DNA of 64,000 nt from Gammaproteobacteria bacterium. GTDB lineage: Bacteria; Pseudomonadota; Gammaproteobacteria; Pseudomonadales; Azotimanducaceae. Both the position numbers and the translations under genes were made by a program. The stretch lies in NCBI GenBank assembly GCA_026707735.1, contig JAPOWH010000010.1, positions 275,315 to 339,314 on the forward strand. The letters run 5' to 3'. The notes under the pieces were generated by a model. The model was not told where the DNA came from, did no database searches, and was given only the letters and a program-made list of their open reading frames with translations. Positions 19,619 through 28,611 of the stretch are shown piece by piece; the stretch's first letter is position 1, and every line of letters begins with the position of its first letter.

Positions 19619-19906
19619 ATGAACGCAACTACCGACTCCGGAGGGAGAGAACAGTCTTTTCGCGTTGAACTCGAGCACAAGTCCTTCGAGCTTGTCGTAA
19701 AGGCAAATGACGATCTTGAACTGTATGTAGACAATTGCTTGCGCAAACGTTGCACCGCAACGTCAGACCGTGTTCTCTATGTTTGGACAAATGTGGAGCT
19801 GCACTGGGAGGAACACCGATTCGTTGAAGCACGTTTTGATCGAATTTCGCGTCGACTGAGGATCACGGTGAATCGACAAGGCGTGCTGGATGCAATAGTG
19901 TCTTAA
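19619..19906 (+). CDS. small conserved-looking protein of unknown function
   Basis: 95 residues, ATG preceded by a purine-rich AAAAAGGGAAG. It is charged and predicted to be mostly beta strand, with F-E-L-V-V-K-A-N-D-D-L-E-L-Y-V-D, Y-V-W-T-N-V-E-L-H-W-E-E-H and L-R-I-T-V-N-R. It lies 48 bp after the esterase on the same strand, and its stop interlocks with that of the convergent RND permease. I do not recognise the family. The regular alternation of hydrophobic residues and tight packing between neighbours support a real gene. Confidence 0.6.
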   Translation: MNATTDSGGREQSFRVELEHKSFELVVKANDDLELYVDNCLRKRCTATSDRVLYVWTNVELHWEEHRFVEARFDRISRRLRITVNRQGVLDAIVS

Positions 19907-22900
19907 CCGCCCGTTGGCACGGGCAGGGATCGAGAATCGATCGCAAAGGTTGGGTCGCTAATAACATCCGGATTGCGTGTTCGAACCAAGTCTCCACCGA
20001 TTCGAAGCAGACACGGGACAAGTACAAGGGTAATCACCGTAGCAAACACGATTCCAAATGCGAGCGATACCGCCATTGGTGCAACAATCTGCGCTTGCAG
20101 CGACGTCTCGAGCAATATTGGAACAAGACCGAAGAACGTCGTCAATGACGTAAGCAAGATGGCACGCAACCTAGCTTTACCGGCCGCGAGGATCGACTCG
20201 AGTAACGAAGCGCCGTCTTCCCGACGCATGCGATTGACAAAGTGAACCAGAATCAGGCTGTCGTTAACCACGACTCCCGTAAGTGCAACGCAACCTATCA
20301 TGGAAGCCAAGTTGAAGTGCATATCTAGCAGCGTGTGCCCCAACACAGCTCCAATCATTCCAAAGGGAATGACAATCATAATTATGATCGGTTGAAGATA
20401 CGACTTGAGCGGAATGGCAATCAGCGCATAGATCGAAACGAGAGCTATCAGCAGAGCAACACCCAAGTTCCCCATTGCCATTCGTTGGTCCCGTGCCGCC
20501 CCAGCATTCTCCACGGTAATAGTCGGATACTTTGCAATCAAGGCAGGCACAAAGTTCTGTTCCACGTCGTACACGACCATGGCAGGACTAACTTTGCTCA
20601 GATCCGCTTCAGCCGACACGGCAACTGTACGTTTGCCGTTTATTCGTTGAATGGATCCATAGCCCTGTTCGAGGCGGTATTCAGCCACGGAATGGAATTG
20701 TGTACTGGTTCCGTCGGGCAACCGAACAAGCATGCTCTCGAGATTTCCGATTGAACGTCGTTCTGCCTTTGGATAGCGAACGATCACTCGAATTTCTTGC
20801 TCACCCCTCTGAATTCTTTGAGCTTCTACTCCCAAGAAAGCTTCGCGAACTTGGCGGGCAAGTGAATTCAACGTCAAGTTCTGGGCTACTCCTTCCGGTT
20901 TCACACTCAGCCGGATTTCTTCTGGACCAGAGCTAATCGGAGTTCTAATCTCGAACACTCCGTCGTAGTTGGACAAGTGTTGCGCAAGCTCTTCTGCCGC
21001 CGCGTCAAGCTCACGAAAGCTCTTGCCAGACAGATTGAATCCAATCGGCGGGCCGCTGTAGAAGCGTTGTTCGGCACTAAACGACAGTTCTCTGGTTCCG
21101 GCGATTTCGCCAACCTTTTGCCGCCAAAGTATGGCGATTTCGGTGGGTGACAGTGTCCTATCTTCGGGTTTGGCCAATTCAGCATTCAGGCGAGCCTGTG
21201 TTTCGCTGTTCGACCAGGCAAAGACGTGGCGAATTGGAGGCACGTCTGCCTCGGAGGTATCCATGACTTCGGCGTTCAATTCACGCATTGATTCCGTGAT
21301 CTGTTCAATCACGTCGACAATCATGTTCTCGGGCAAACCTTCTCTGAGACTAACGTTCACCCAAATGAAGTCGTTCTCGAACGACGGAAAAAACTCTTTC
21401 TTCATGAAGGGGCTAACGTAAAAGCCAGCGGTCAACATCAACAAGGTAAGAAAGCCACAAGTAGTGATGTACCGATACTTGACGGCAAACTTCAGGAAGG
21501 GCAAATACAGGTGAGTTGAGAAGAGCCTTAACGCGCTATCCATCCAATCAGCGGGGCCTCTTCGCTTGTGCGTCTTCTTGGAGGACCGCATTAACGCAAG
21601 ATGCGAAGGCAGGATTAGCTTGGACTCAACTAGGGAGAACAACAGGCAGAGAACGACCACCCAAACGATCGGTTGGAACATTACCGTCATGCGACCGGAG
21701 GTCAGCAAAATCGGCGCAAACGCGGCTACCGTCGTCAATACGCCAAAAGTCGCCGGTACAGCTACTCGGCGCGCGCCTCTGACAATGTTCTCTGTGTTGT
21801 AGCCATACTGCTCGGTTTCGGAATATGCAGCTTCGCCAATGATGATCGCATCGTCCACGACAATGCCGATGACGAGAATGAAGCCAAACAGACTGATCAG
21901 ATTCAGCGTGACTCCGAATATTGGGAGCAGCCAAAACGCTCCGAGAAATGCCACAGGAAGTCCAACACAGACCCAGAACGCGATCTTTAGATGCAGGAAC
22001 AAACCAAGCAGTAAGAACACAAGTATGGCGCCAAGCACTATGTTCTTGATCATCATGTTTAGGCGATCATTCAAGTAGTAAGTCGAATCGCCGAAGTAGT
22101 CAATCTGAATCGAAGAGGGCAGTTCTTGCTTCTTTGTGTCTACATACTCGCGAACAGCTCTTGAAATCTGCAACGCATCCTCGCGATCTCTAGCTTCGAT
22201 TCCAATGCCTATTGATGGTTTTCCATTGAACAATGCATAGAAGTTAAATTCAGAGTAGCCGTCAATTACATTTGCAATGTCGCCCAGCTTGACGAGTCTG
22301 CCGTCGGGACCGGTAATTAGAGTCACATCTTCGAACTCCTCGCCGGAATAGGCTTGCCCCGTAGCGCGTACTCGAATCCAACCGCCCTCAGTTCGAATGC
22401 CACCACCCCCAACGTCGACCGACCACTGACGAATGATTTGGGCAACCCCGTTTAGAGTGAGCCCATAACGTTGCAGATTGGCTTCAGGTATTTCGATGCT
22501 GATCTCCGAGGAGCTGGCGCCCTGCAATTCAGCTTGCGAGACTTCGGGCAATCCAAGAATTTCGTTCCGCACATCCTCCGCGATGTCGCGCAAGGTATAG
22601 ATATCGACATCACCGTAAACCTGAACGTTGATAACTCCGGGGCCTCCCCACCCGCGGAATTCGCGGATGATTGGCCTTTCCGTTTCGCTTGGGAAGCTTG
22701 AAATAGAATCGACAGCTAGCTTGATCTCGTCGAGCACTTCATCGAGTTCGTAGCCACTAGCAACGTCAACTCGAATTGAACCGGATCCCTCGTTTGCTTG
22801 TGAGCGAACATCTCCAATGCCTTCAACTGTCTTGATCGCTTCCTCGACCTTGAACAGAACACCTTGTTCTACTTCTTCAGGAGTGCCGCCGCGAAACGGA

Positions 22901-23166
22901 ACATAAACCTGAATTTGGTTCTGCGGCATCGACGGCATCGTTTCTTTCTTCAGGTTGTTGAAGAGTGTGTACAAACCGCCTGCCACTATGGCGAACATCA
23001 GCAGGTTTGCCGCGACGTGATTGCGAGCGAACCATCCAATTATTCCGCCGTTGTCCCCGACCGCAACCGAGGGTGGCGGCTCGACTCGCGTGACTGCCGA
23101 CGAAGTCTCGGTCAGTTCCGTTGATTCGCTTCCCGGCCCCGAGGAATCCGAATTGTCATTCATCAA
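19903..23166 (-). CDS. RND efflux pump inner-membrane permease, second system
   Basis: 1087 residues, AcrB/HAE1 type, with a 33-residue polar extension before the first membrane helix (N-H-V-A-A-N-L-L-M-F). Seen: V-Y-V-P-F-R-G-G-T-P-E-E-V-E-Q near 88, the proton-relay pair in V-V-D-D-A-I-I-I-G-E-A near 432-442, and A-L-T-G-V-V-V-N-D-S-L near 980. It is clearly related to the permease at 1117-4311 but divergent throughout, so the two probably handle different substrates. It follows the adaptor gene with an 11-base overlap. No outer-membrane factor is adjacent. Confidence 0.93.
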   Translation of the reverse strand: MMNDNSDSSGPGSESTELTETSSAVTRVEPPPSVAVGDNGGIIGWFARNHVAANLLMFAIVAGGLYTLFNNLKKETMPSMPQNQIQVYVPFRGGTPEEVEQGVLFKVEEAIKTVEGIGDVRSQANEGSGSIRVDVASGYELDEVLDEIKLAVDSISSFPSETERPIIREFRGWGGPGVINVQVYGDVDIYTLRDIAEDVRNEILGLPEVSQAELQGASSSEISIEIPEANLQRYGLTLNGVAQIIRQWSVDVGGGGIRTEGGWIRVRATGQAYSGEEFEDVTLITGPDGRLVKLGDIANVIDGYSEFNFYALFNGKPSIGIGIEARDREDALQISRAVREYVDTKKQELPSSIQIDYFGDSTYYLNDRLNMMIKNIVLGAILVFLLLGLFLHLKIAFWVCVGLPVAFLGAFWLLPIFGVTLNLISLFGFILVIGIVVDDAIIIGEAAYSETEQYGYNTENIVRGARRVAVPATFGVLTTVAAFAPILLTSGRMTVMFQPIVWVVVLCLLFSLVESKLILPSHLALMRSSKKTHKRRGPADWMDSALRLFSTHLYLPFLKFAVKYRYITTCGFLTLLMLTAGFYVSPFMKKEFFPSFENDFIWVNVSLREGLPENMIVDVIEQITESMRELNAEVMDTSEADVPPIRHVFAWSNSETQARLNAELAKPEDRTLSPTEIAILWRQKVGEIAGTRELSFSAEQRFYSGPPIGFNLSGKSFRELDAAAEELAQHLSNYDGVFEIRTPISSGPEEIRLSVKPEGVAQNLTLNSLARQVREAFLGVEAQRIQRGEQEIRVIVRYPKAERRSIGNLESMLVRLPDGTSTQFHSVAEYRLEQGYGSIQRINGKRTVAVSAEADLSKVSPAMVVYDVEQNFVPALIAKYPTITVENAGAARDQRMAMGNLGVALLIALVSIYALIAIPLKSYLQPIIIMIVIPFGMIGAVLGHTLLDMHFNLASMIGCVALTGVVVNDSLILVHFVNRMRREDGASLLESILAAGKARLRAILLTSLTTFFGLVPILLETSLQAQIVAPMAVSLAFGIVFATVITLVLVPCLLRIGGDLVRTRNPDVISDPTFAIDSRSLPVPTGG

Positions 23167-24325
23167 ATCGTACCTTCATCCCAGGAAGTGGACGGTCGAT
23201 TGGAGTTACGCAAAAGACATCGCCCTCGTTTATGCCATTGGATATGTAGGAGAAGTCTTCGTCTGAACGCACAACGGAAACTTCTCTTGGTTGGATGGTG
23301 TTGTCTTCCAACACGATCCACATTGTCGTACCGTTGCGCACCGCATGCCTTGGAACCACGAACAGGTCCCCGCCATCGTTTCCTTGTATCCTAGCATGGA
23401 CGAACGTGCCAAATCGCAGTAGTTTTTGACCGCCGTTTGCAATGTCGTATGGGTCGGAAATTTGCGCTACGGCATGGATAACTCGGCTTTGCTCGTCGAT
23501 GATTCCTTCTGTCCGGACAATTTTGGCGTCCCACTCGCTGCTCTCGCCGCCCAATTCAGCGCGCAGCTTTACAGGAAGAGGCGTTCCATCCGTGCCGTTG
23601 GGCAGTTCAACAAACTGCAGTTCGCTCAGGGCAATGGGTAATCGGACCTCGGCATAGTCCACAGCCACAGTTCGCGCCAATTGAAAACCCGTGTTTACAA
23701 ACTGCCCGACATCCGCCATTTTTTGGCGTACCAGTCCGTCGTAGGGAGCTCGAATCGTAGTACGTTCCAAGTCTTCCTTTGCCTTGTCCAATTCGGCTTT
23801 GGCAGCTTCATATTCAGCCATTACCTCTTCCAGTTGAGGCTTGCGCAATGCAAGGTCGGTTGCCTCGAGGCGTGCAGGATCCAACTCCTGAAGCCGTTTC
23901 CAGTCATCCAACGCGTAGCCGGTTAGAGCACTCTCTGTAGCCAATCGCGTTTTCGCACGTGCCAACGTCAAATCGGCTCTAACAATTGCGGTTTCGTAGT
24001 TTCGCGGATCCACTTTCAGCAACTCATCGCCTTTCTTGAAGAATCCGCCAGTTACAAATGACGGCATCACTTCAGTGATCTCCCCGCTAACTTGTGCCAC
24101 GAGAACTGTGGCAGTGCGTGGCGAAACCGTGCCCTGTGATGCCACTTCAAAAGTTACGGGAACTCGATTGGCTACTTCGACCCCGACAAGGAATGCCGGG
24201 GGCTCGATGCTTGACGGAGTAAACTGAGGTTGCTGGCTAGTGAGCCACATGAAGCCAACAATTCCTAGCCCTAAAATTACTAGGCAAATCAAGAATATAA
24301 GGAGAAAACGGAGAAAATTCCGCAT
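23156..24325 (-). CDS. RND periplasmic adaptor (membrane fusion protein), second system
   Basis: 389 residues. N-terminal anchor of about residues 5-28 (F-L-L-I-F-L-I-C-L-V-I-L-G-L), lipoyl half V-A-Q-V-S-G-E-I-T near 77, helical hairpin of about 115-170, second lipoyl half I-R-A-P-Y-D-G-L-V near 194, then beta-barrel and membrane-proximal domains. The start is ATG at 24325. It forms a two-gene operon with the permease at 19903-23166, which it precedes. Confidence 0.9.
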   Translation of the reverse strand: MRNFLRFLLIFLICLVILGLGIVGFMWLTSQQPQFTPSSIEPPAFLVGVEVANRVPVTFEVASQGTVSPRTATVLVAQVSGEITEVMPSFVTGGFFKKGDELLKVDPRNYETAIVRADLTLARAKTRLATESALTGYALDDWKRLQELDPARLEATDLALRKPQLEEVMAEYEAAKAELDKAKEDLERTTIRAPYDGLVRQKMADVGQFVNTGFQLARTVAVDYAEVRLPIALSELQFVELPNGTDGTPLPVKLRAELGGESSEWDAKIVRTEGIIDEQSRVIHAVAQISDPYDIANGGQKLLRFGTFVHARIQGNDGGDLFVVPRHAVRNGTTMWIVLEDNTIQPREVSVVRSDEDFSYISNGINEGDVFCVTPIDRPLPGMKVRFDE

Positions 24326-24678
24326 GGATCAAGCAATATTTGGTTGGGCGGGGCGTTCCAATCTACGAGCGTCGTGGGTGATGCCAAGAAGGACTACGCT
24401 GGCCGCCGTTGGCGACCGGTCAGCATGTTCTTTTGTGGCAATTGCGATGCATCGAGCGTGGGATTCTAGCATGTTGAGCGAGTTGTAGGCTGGTAGTCGA
24501 TTCCAGGAATAACTGCTTACAATCATCGCAATCGCAATTGAACTCTACTATTGGAATCCGTCGCTGAGCCACTAGAAGTCGTTGGGTGACTAAGGGATTG
24601 AATGCTGCACTGACGATGGCATGCATCCGATTGCGTTGCTCAGAATGAGGAGTTCATCGAACTGTTGTCTATACGAAC
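24326..24678. other. 353-bp divergent intergenic region
   Basis: Lies between the leftward RND operon and the rightward Smr gene. No coding frame or strong structure seen. It should carry both promoters. Confidence 0.45.
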
Positions 24679-25263
24679 ATGACCAAGTCAAAGGAAGACC
24701 TCACGGCGTTCGAGGATTCGATGCACGGCGTTGTAGCGATTGACGCCCCACAGCGTGCCAGTACATCTCCTGGCTCGCAAATCAAACGTGAGGCCTGGGC
24801 TCGCCGCCGCGCGAACGCTACGGGCGAAAACGAAAGTGCAGCGAAAAGCGGAATGTCGGACGGAGGATTGGTCCTTGTTCAGCCAAACGACTTTGTCGAG
24901 TGGAAATTGGATGGAGTCCAACCTAAGGTGTTTCGGACATTTCAGCAGGGCGGTTACGAGATTCAGAAAACCCTAGATTTACACAAAGTAGGAATTGAAA
25001 GAGCCCGGGTGTTGGTTTCAAACCTGATAGACAGGTGTATCGACCTTGACTATCGTTGCGTGAGGATCCTGCATGGGCGGGGTGAGAATAGCAATCCTCC
25101 TGCAGCGCTGAAGAGTCACGTATTGCATTGGCTAAGGCAGCATAAGGATGTCATTGCACTTTCTACCGCACCTAACCAACTGGGAGGAACTGGCGCAGTC
25201 CTTGTCAAGATTCGAAAGGGACACAAAGCCAAACAAGACAATAGGGAGAGATACGGTCGCTAG
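24679..25263 (+). CDS. Smr-domain protein (SmrA/YdaL-like)
   Basis: 194 residues. The N-terminal 75 residues are polar with low complexity. Then K-T-L-D-L-H-K-V-G (about 98-106) and the Smr core V-R-I-L-H-G-R-G (about 133-140), with the conserved H-G-R-G loop and V-L-V-K-I-R-K at the end. Smr domains bind or nick DNA or RNA; stand-alone forms in gammaproteobacteria are implicated in RNA cleavage. Eleven bases separate its stop from that of the convergent acyl-CoA dehydrogenase gene. Confidence 0.88.
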   Translation: MTKSKEDLTAFEDSMHGVVAIDAPQRASTSPGSQIKREAWARRRANATGENESAAKSGMSDGGLVLVQPNDFVEWKLDGVQPKVFRTFQQGGYEIQKTLDLHKVGIERARVLVSNLIDRCIDLDYRCVRILHGRGENSNPPAALKSHVLHWLRQHKDVIALSTAPNQLGGTGAVLVKIRKGHKAKQDNRERYGR

Positions 25264-25274
25264 GTTGCTTCAGA

Positions 25275-26390
25275 TCAGAGCTTTCCCTTATTGAGTTCCA
25301 AGTCGCCACGAGCCAAACTTAACCGCAAGATATCGCTTGCGCCCTCAGCCAAGCGCCAAGAACGCACAAGTCGCTGGAGTTTCTCGAGCGGGTGGCCAAC
25401 TCGAAGAGCGGCGCCTCCTGTTAGTTGTATTGCTGTATCCACGATTTCCCCGATACCTTCAGTACAAAAGACCTTGCTAGCAATTGTTTCATTGACCGAG
25501 TTTTCTCCAGAATCGGCGATTCGCGCTGTACGGTAGACCATGCTCCGCATGGCAAAGGCTTTGATCCGCATGTCTGCATACCGTATCCGAACTCCTTCTC
25601 TAGACGCTAGCGGTTGACCACTTCTATGTGGCGCGCGAATGTGGGCAGATACTTGACCGATCACCCATCGTGCAAGTCCAGCACTCTGGGCAGATAGAAC
25701 CAATCTAGTGTCTGTGATTTGATCCATTGCCCGTGGCAATCCTCTGCCTGGTTTGCCAACAATATTGGTCATCGGCACCTTTACATCACGAAACACAATT
25801 GAGGCATGGGTACTACCATCAGAAGAAGGGAAAACTCTCTCTACGGTTACACCGTCGCATTGGCGATCGATTACAACGACGCTTGGACCAAAGTTCTCGA
25901 CCTCCACCAGCGTATTAATGAAATCTGCGGACTGTCCGCCAGTTACATAGGATTTCTGCCCATTTACTATCAGCGAACCATTCTCAACAGTTGCACGGGT
26001 TGGTTGCTTCGCGTCAACAGGTTCTGTGAATCCAAACGCAGCCCGTTTCGTTCCTTGGAGAAATGGTTTCAAGTGTGAGCTTCGTAGTGGTTCCGACGCG
26101 TTGCCCAGCAAGCCAGGAGTAGGTCCAAACACGCCTGGCACCTGAACTATATTGTGGGATGCCAATGTGTCATGAATTATTACAAGCTCGAGAAGGGAAC
26201 GAGTTGCTGGTCCTCCCAAGTCCGAGGGATGGTTGAACGACCAGACTTGTGCTTTTTTGGACAGATTTCGAATGTGGTTTTCTTTTGTAGAGGAGTCCAA
26301 TTCGCTCTCAATTACTTGCAAAACGCTTTCACACAACTTTTCTACAGATCGACGAAATGCAATGTGTGTCTTGTTCAGCGTTTCCGGCAT
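25275..26390 (-). CDS. acyl-CoA dehydrogenase family protein
   Basis: 371 residues, slightly shorter than typical. G-F-T-E-P (about 117-121) and Y-V-T-G-G (about 150-154) mark the FAD-binding beta domain. The C-terminal helical domain carries Q-L-T-G-G-A-A-L-R-V-G-H-P-L-E and E349 in A-E-G-A-S-D-I-L-R, the position of the catalytic base in medium-chain enzymes. It should oxidise an acyl-CoA or a related thioester with FAD. No electron-transfer flavoprotein or thiolase is nearby. The substrate is unknown. Confidence 0.88.
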   Translation of the reverse strand: MPETLNKTHIAFRRSVEKLCESVLQVIESELDSSTKENHIRNLSKKAQVWSFNHPSDLGGPATRSLLELVIIHDTLASHNIVQVPGVFGPTPGLLGNASEPLRSSHLKPFLQGTKRAAFGFTEPVDAKQPTRATVENGSLIVNGQKSYVTGGQSADFINTLVEVENFGPSVVVIDRQCDGVTVERVFPSSDGSTHASIVFRDVKVPMTNIVGKPGRGLPRAMDQITDTRLVLSAQSAGLARWVIGQVSAHIRAPHRSGQPLASREGVRIRYADMRIKAFAMRSMVYRTARIADSGENSVNETIASKVFCTEGIGEIVDTAIQLTGGAALRVGHPLEKLQRLVRSWRLAEGASDILRLSLARGDLELNKGKL

Positions 26391-26443
26391 GTCACTTCCC
26401 TAGAGGCAAGATCTCAATGAACTCACAATCGTTTGAGAAGCCG

Positions 26444-26857
26444 TTAAGGCGGAGGTTGTTCGGAGCCATGAAACAACGAAATCAGATAGGGAACTGATGA
26501 AAGTGCGACGACGAGCAACGCAAGAACGACAATACTAATCACTGCGTAGAGCAAGTACGTCTCGTTCTTGGCACGCCGGTTTATGAACTGCTCAATCTCA
26601 TCCTGCGATTGAATCGCTACTGATGGCCGCAATCCATACTTGGTAACGCTCTGCCGCGACGACGGAAGCCTCAAAAAGAGTTCAGGCGCGGACTCCAATA
26701 TTTCAATGACATCAAGCATGTGCAATCCGCACTGGCGGGAAATTTCGATTGGGTGCAGCAATCGCTTTGGTGAATCAACAAAAATCTCGTAGATTTCAAG
26801 GATTCGAGCCTTGCGCTTGCGATATCGAGAAAAAGTTAGTCCTAGCGGTGCAGCCAT
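26444..26857 (-). CDS. small membrane-anchored protein of unknown function
   Basis: 137 residues. The N-terminal part (about 1-95) is basic and helical, with a possible winged-helix-like stretch around L-H-P-I-E-I-S-R-Q-C-G-L. A single transmembrane helix of about residues 100-127 (L-L-Y-A-V-I-S-I-V-V-L-A-L-L-V) is followed by a short tail ending in three prolines. This predicts a cytoplasmic domain tethered by a C-terminal anchor. I do not recognise the family. It lies between the acyl-CoA dehydrogenase and cmoB on the same strand. Confidence 0.55.
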   Translation of the reverse strand: MAAPLGLTFSRYRKRKARILEIYEIFVDSPKRLLHPIEISRQCGLHMLDVIEILESAPELFLRLPSSRQSVTKYGLRPSVAIQSQDEIEQFINRRAKNETYLLYAVISIVVLALLVVALSSVPYLISLFHGSEQPPP

Positions 26858-26932
26858 GCCCAGTTCTGTGGGTAGTAAATGTGCGGTGCGCGCTCATTCT
26901 ACGCGACTGCCAAGGTTTAATCTGGTAATTTC

Positions 26933-27862
26933 TCAAGTCAACTTACGGGTGTTTTCGGCGAGGATAATCGCACGTTGTGGCGCGGGATGCCCTTCGACTG
27001 TAACCGAGGGGTCGGTAGCGGAAAGTGCATCAGCTAACGATTCAAACGGCATGTGTTTTGTCCGACGCTGTTCTTTTGAGGTAGTAGCAGAAACATTAAC
27101 TACGCGTCGATTGGTAAAGCCCAATTTCGCAAGAGCTTGAGTGATCGTAGAGACACTTGGGATGCACCAGACGTTTCTCATTCGAGCATAGCGATCAGTT
27201 GGATAGAGTGGGTTCTCTGCGACGATGGATTCCAATACAAGCGTGCCGCCTACGCGCAATGAGCGCTGCAATTCCCTAAGATGAGAATCATGATCCCGCT
27301 GGTGGTAGAGAACACCCATCGAAAACACCATGTCGTAGTTTTGGATCCACGACCCTGTTTCAAATCTTAGCGGGAGGACTACATTTTCCTGCGATGCATA
27401 GTGGTTGATCAGAGCATTCTGCATTACAGCAAGTATCGATGAGTCAAGTCCTGTTACAGACTTTGCTCCCGCCTCAAGCATGCGGTATCCAAAGTACCCA
27501 TTTCCTGAACCAACATCCAGCACTCGTTTTGATTTCAAGTCCACGTGTTTTGCAAGGCGGGACCACTTGTAATCGGACCGCCATTCCGCGTCGATCTCAA
27601 TGTCAAAGAACGAGAATGGTCCCTTGCGCCATGGAATTAGAGCTCGTACTGCGTGATCCAGTATGGCACGATCTGAACATGCCAATTTTTCAGGGCTTGA
27701 TGTGTGAACTACCTCACCACCGCGAAATCTCACATTTTGGATTTGCGGCAAATCTTTCAACACTTCTAGCCATCTGGAGAGGTCACCGTGTCGTATTTGA
27801 TCGATTCGCCCGTTGAAACCGAAGCGTTTCCAGTTTGCATGGAGACGTTCAACAAAATTCAT
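26933..27862 (-). CDS. cmoB: tRNA U34 carboxymethyltransferase CmoB
   Basis: 309 residues from ATG 27862; a longer frame begins at 27904. I prefer 27862 because its ATG overlaps the cmoA stop as ATGA and begins the family-typical M-N-F-V-E-R-L. Seen: W-S-R-L-A-K-H-V (about 99-106), V-L-D-V-G-S-G-N-G-Y-F-G-Y-R-M (about 113-127), G-V-L-Y-H-Q-R-D-H (about 184-192) and W-C-I-P-S-V near 232. CmoB uses carboxy-SAM to carboxymethylate 5-hydroxyuridine at the wobble position of tRNAs. It is co-transcribed with cmoA, which makes the cofactor. Confidence 0.94.
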   Translation of the reverse strand: MNFVERLHANWKRFGFNGRIDQIRHGDLSRWLEVLKDLPQIQNVRFRGGEVVHTSSPEKLACSDRAILDHAVRALIPWRKGPFSFFDIEIDAEWRSDYKWSRLAKHVDLKSKRVLDVGSGNGYFGYRMLEAGAKSVTGLDSSILAVMQNALINHYASQENVVLPLRFETGSWIQNYDMVFSMGVLYHQRDHDSHLRELQRSLRVGGTLVLESIVAENPLYPTDRYARMRNVWCIPSVSTITQALAKLGFTNRRVVNVSATTSKEQRRTKHMPFESLADALSATDPSVTVEGHPAPQRAIILAENTRKLT

Positions 27863-28578
27863 GCATTCGCGACGAACGATGCCCAATTGAGACACTGATA
27901 CCACACTCGTGGGTTTACAAATCCCGTCGTGGACAGTCGGTCAAGATGATCAGTTATGGAGTTGATCTGCATGACATCCTCTAGAGCTTGGCGCTTTTGC
28001 GCTATTTCCAAATCGCTGTAATTGTTGAACTTCTTAAATTTGACGTGTAGATCCTCAAACTCGCTTGTCGACTCGACTTTCTCTGAAACAATCAACAACC
28101 CATTCGGCTCCAGCGAGGATCTAATCCTCTCGAGAACTGAAACCCTATCCTTAACCGGTACGAATTGAAGAACAAAGTTCAAAATCACTACTGTCGAGGG
28201 CTCGAGTTCAATCTCGCGCAGGTCTGCTACAAGAAATTCAACACGGGAATCCACTACTCTTTTTCTTGCTTCGCGTACCATCGGCTCCGACGAGTCCACA
28301 CCAACTATGGATACCTCGGTATCTCCCATTGCATTCAAGACTGCCATTGTGGAGGCACCCAAAGAGCAGCCTAGGTCATAGCAGCGCTTGCCGGTCTTGA
28401 GATGTCGAGAGGCGACAATGCCGCTCAACTGAACGATGGTGCTGTAACCGGGAATGGATCGCTGAATCATATCGGGAAACACCGACACGACCCTGCGATT
28501 GAATGTGAAGGGAGTCACCTTGCCTTGTTTCGTCTCGTAGAGGCGATCTCGGCCCATTTCCTTTTTTTCGATAAGCAT
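27859..28578 (-). CDS. cmoA: carboxy-S-adenosyl-L-methionine synthase CmoA
   Basis: 239 residues from ATG 28578; ATG 28557 (M-G-R-D-R-L-Y-E-T) fits the family N-terminus better but has its AAGGAA directly against the codon. Seen: V-F-P-D-M-I-Q-R-S-I-P-G-Y (about 33-45), Y-D-L-G-C-S-L-G-A-S-T (about 67-77), N-F-V-L-Q-F-V-P near 134. CmoA converts prephenate and SAM to carboxy-SAM, the donor used by CmoB. The start region faces ppk1 with only about 34-55 bp between them. Confidence 0.94.
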   Translation of the reverse strand: MLIEKKEMGRDRLYETKQGKVTPFTFNRRVVSVFPDMIQRSIPGYSTIVQLSGIVASRHLKTGKRCYDLGCSLGASTMAVLNAMGDTEVSIVGVDSSEPMVREARKRVVDSRVEFLVADLREIELEPSTVVILNFVLQFVPVKDRVSVLERIRSSLEPNGLLIVSEKVESTSEFEDLHVKFKKFNNYSDLEIAQKRQALEDVMQINSITDHLDRLSTTGFVNPRVWYQCLNWASFVANA

Positions 28579-28611
28579 GGTAGGATATTATCAAATAGCT
28601 AGTTCAATCAG

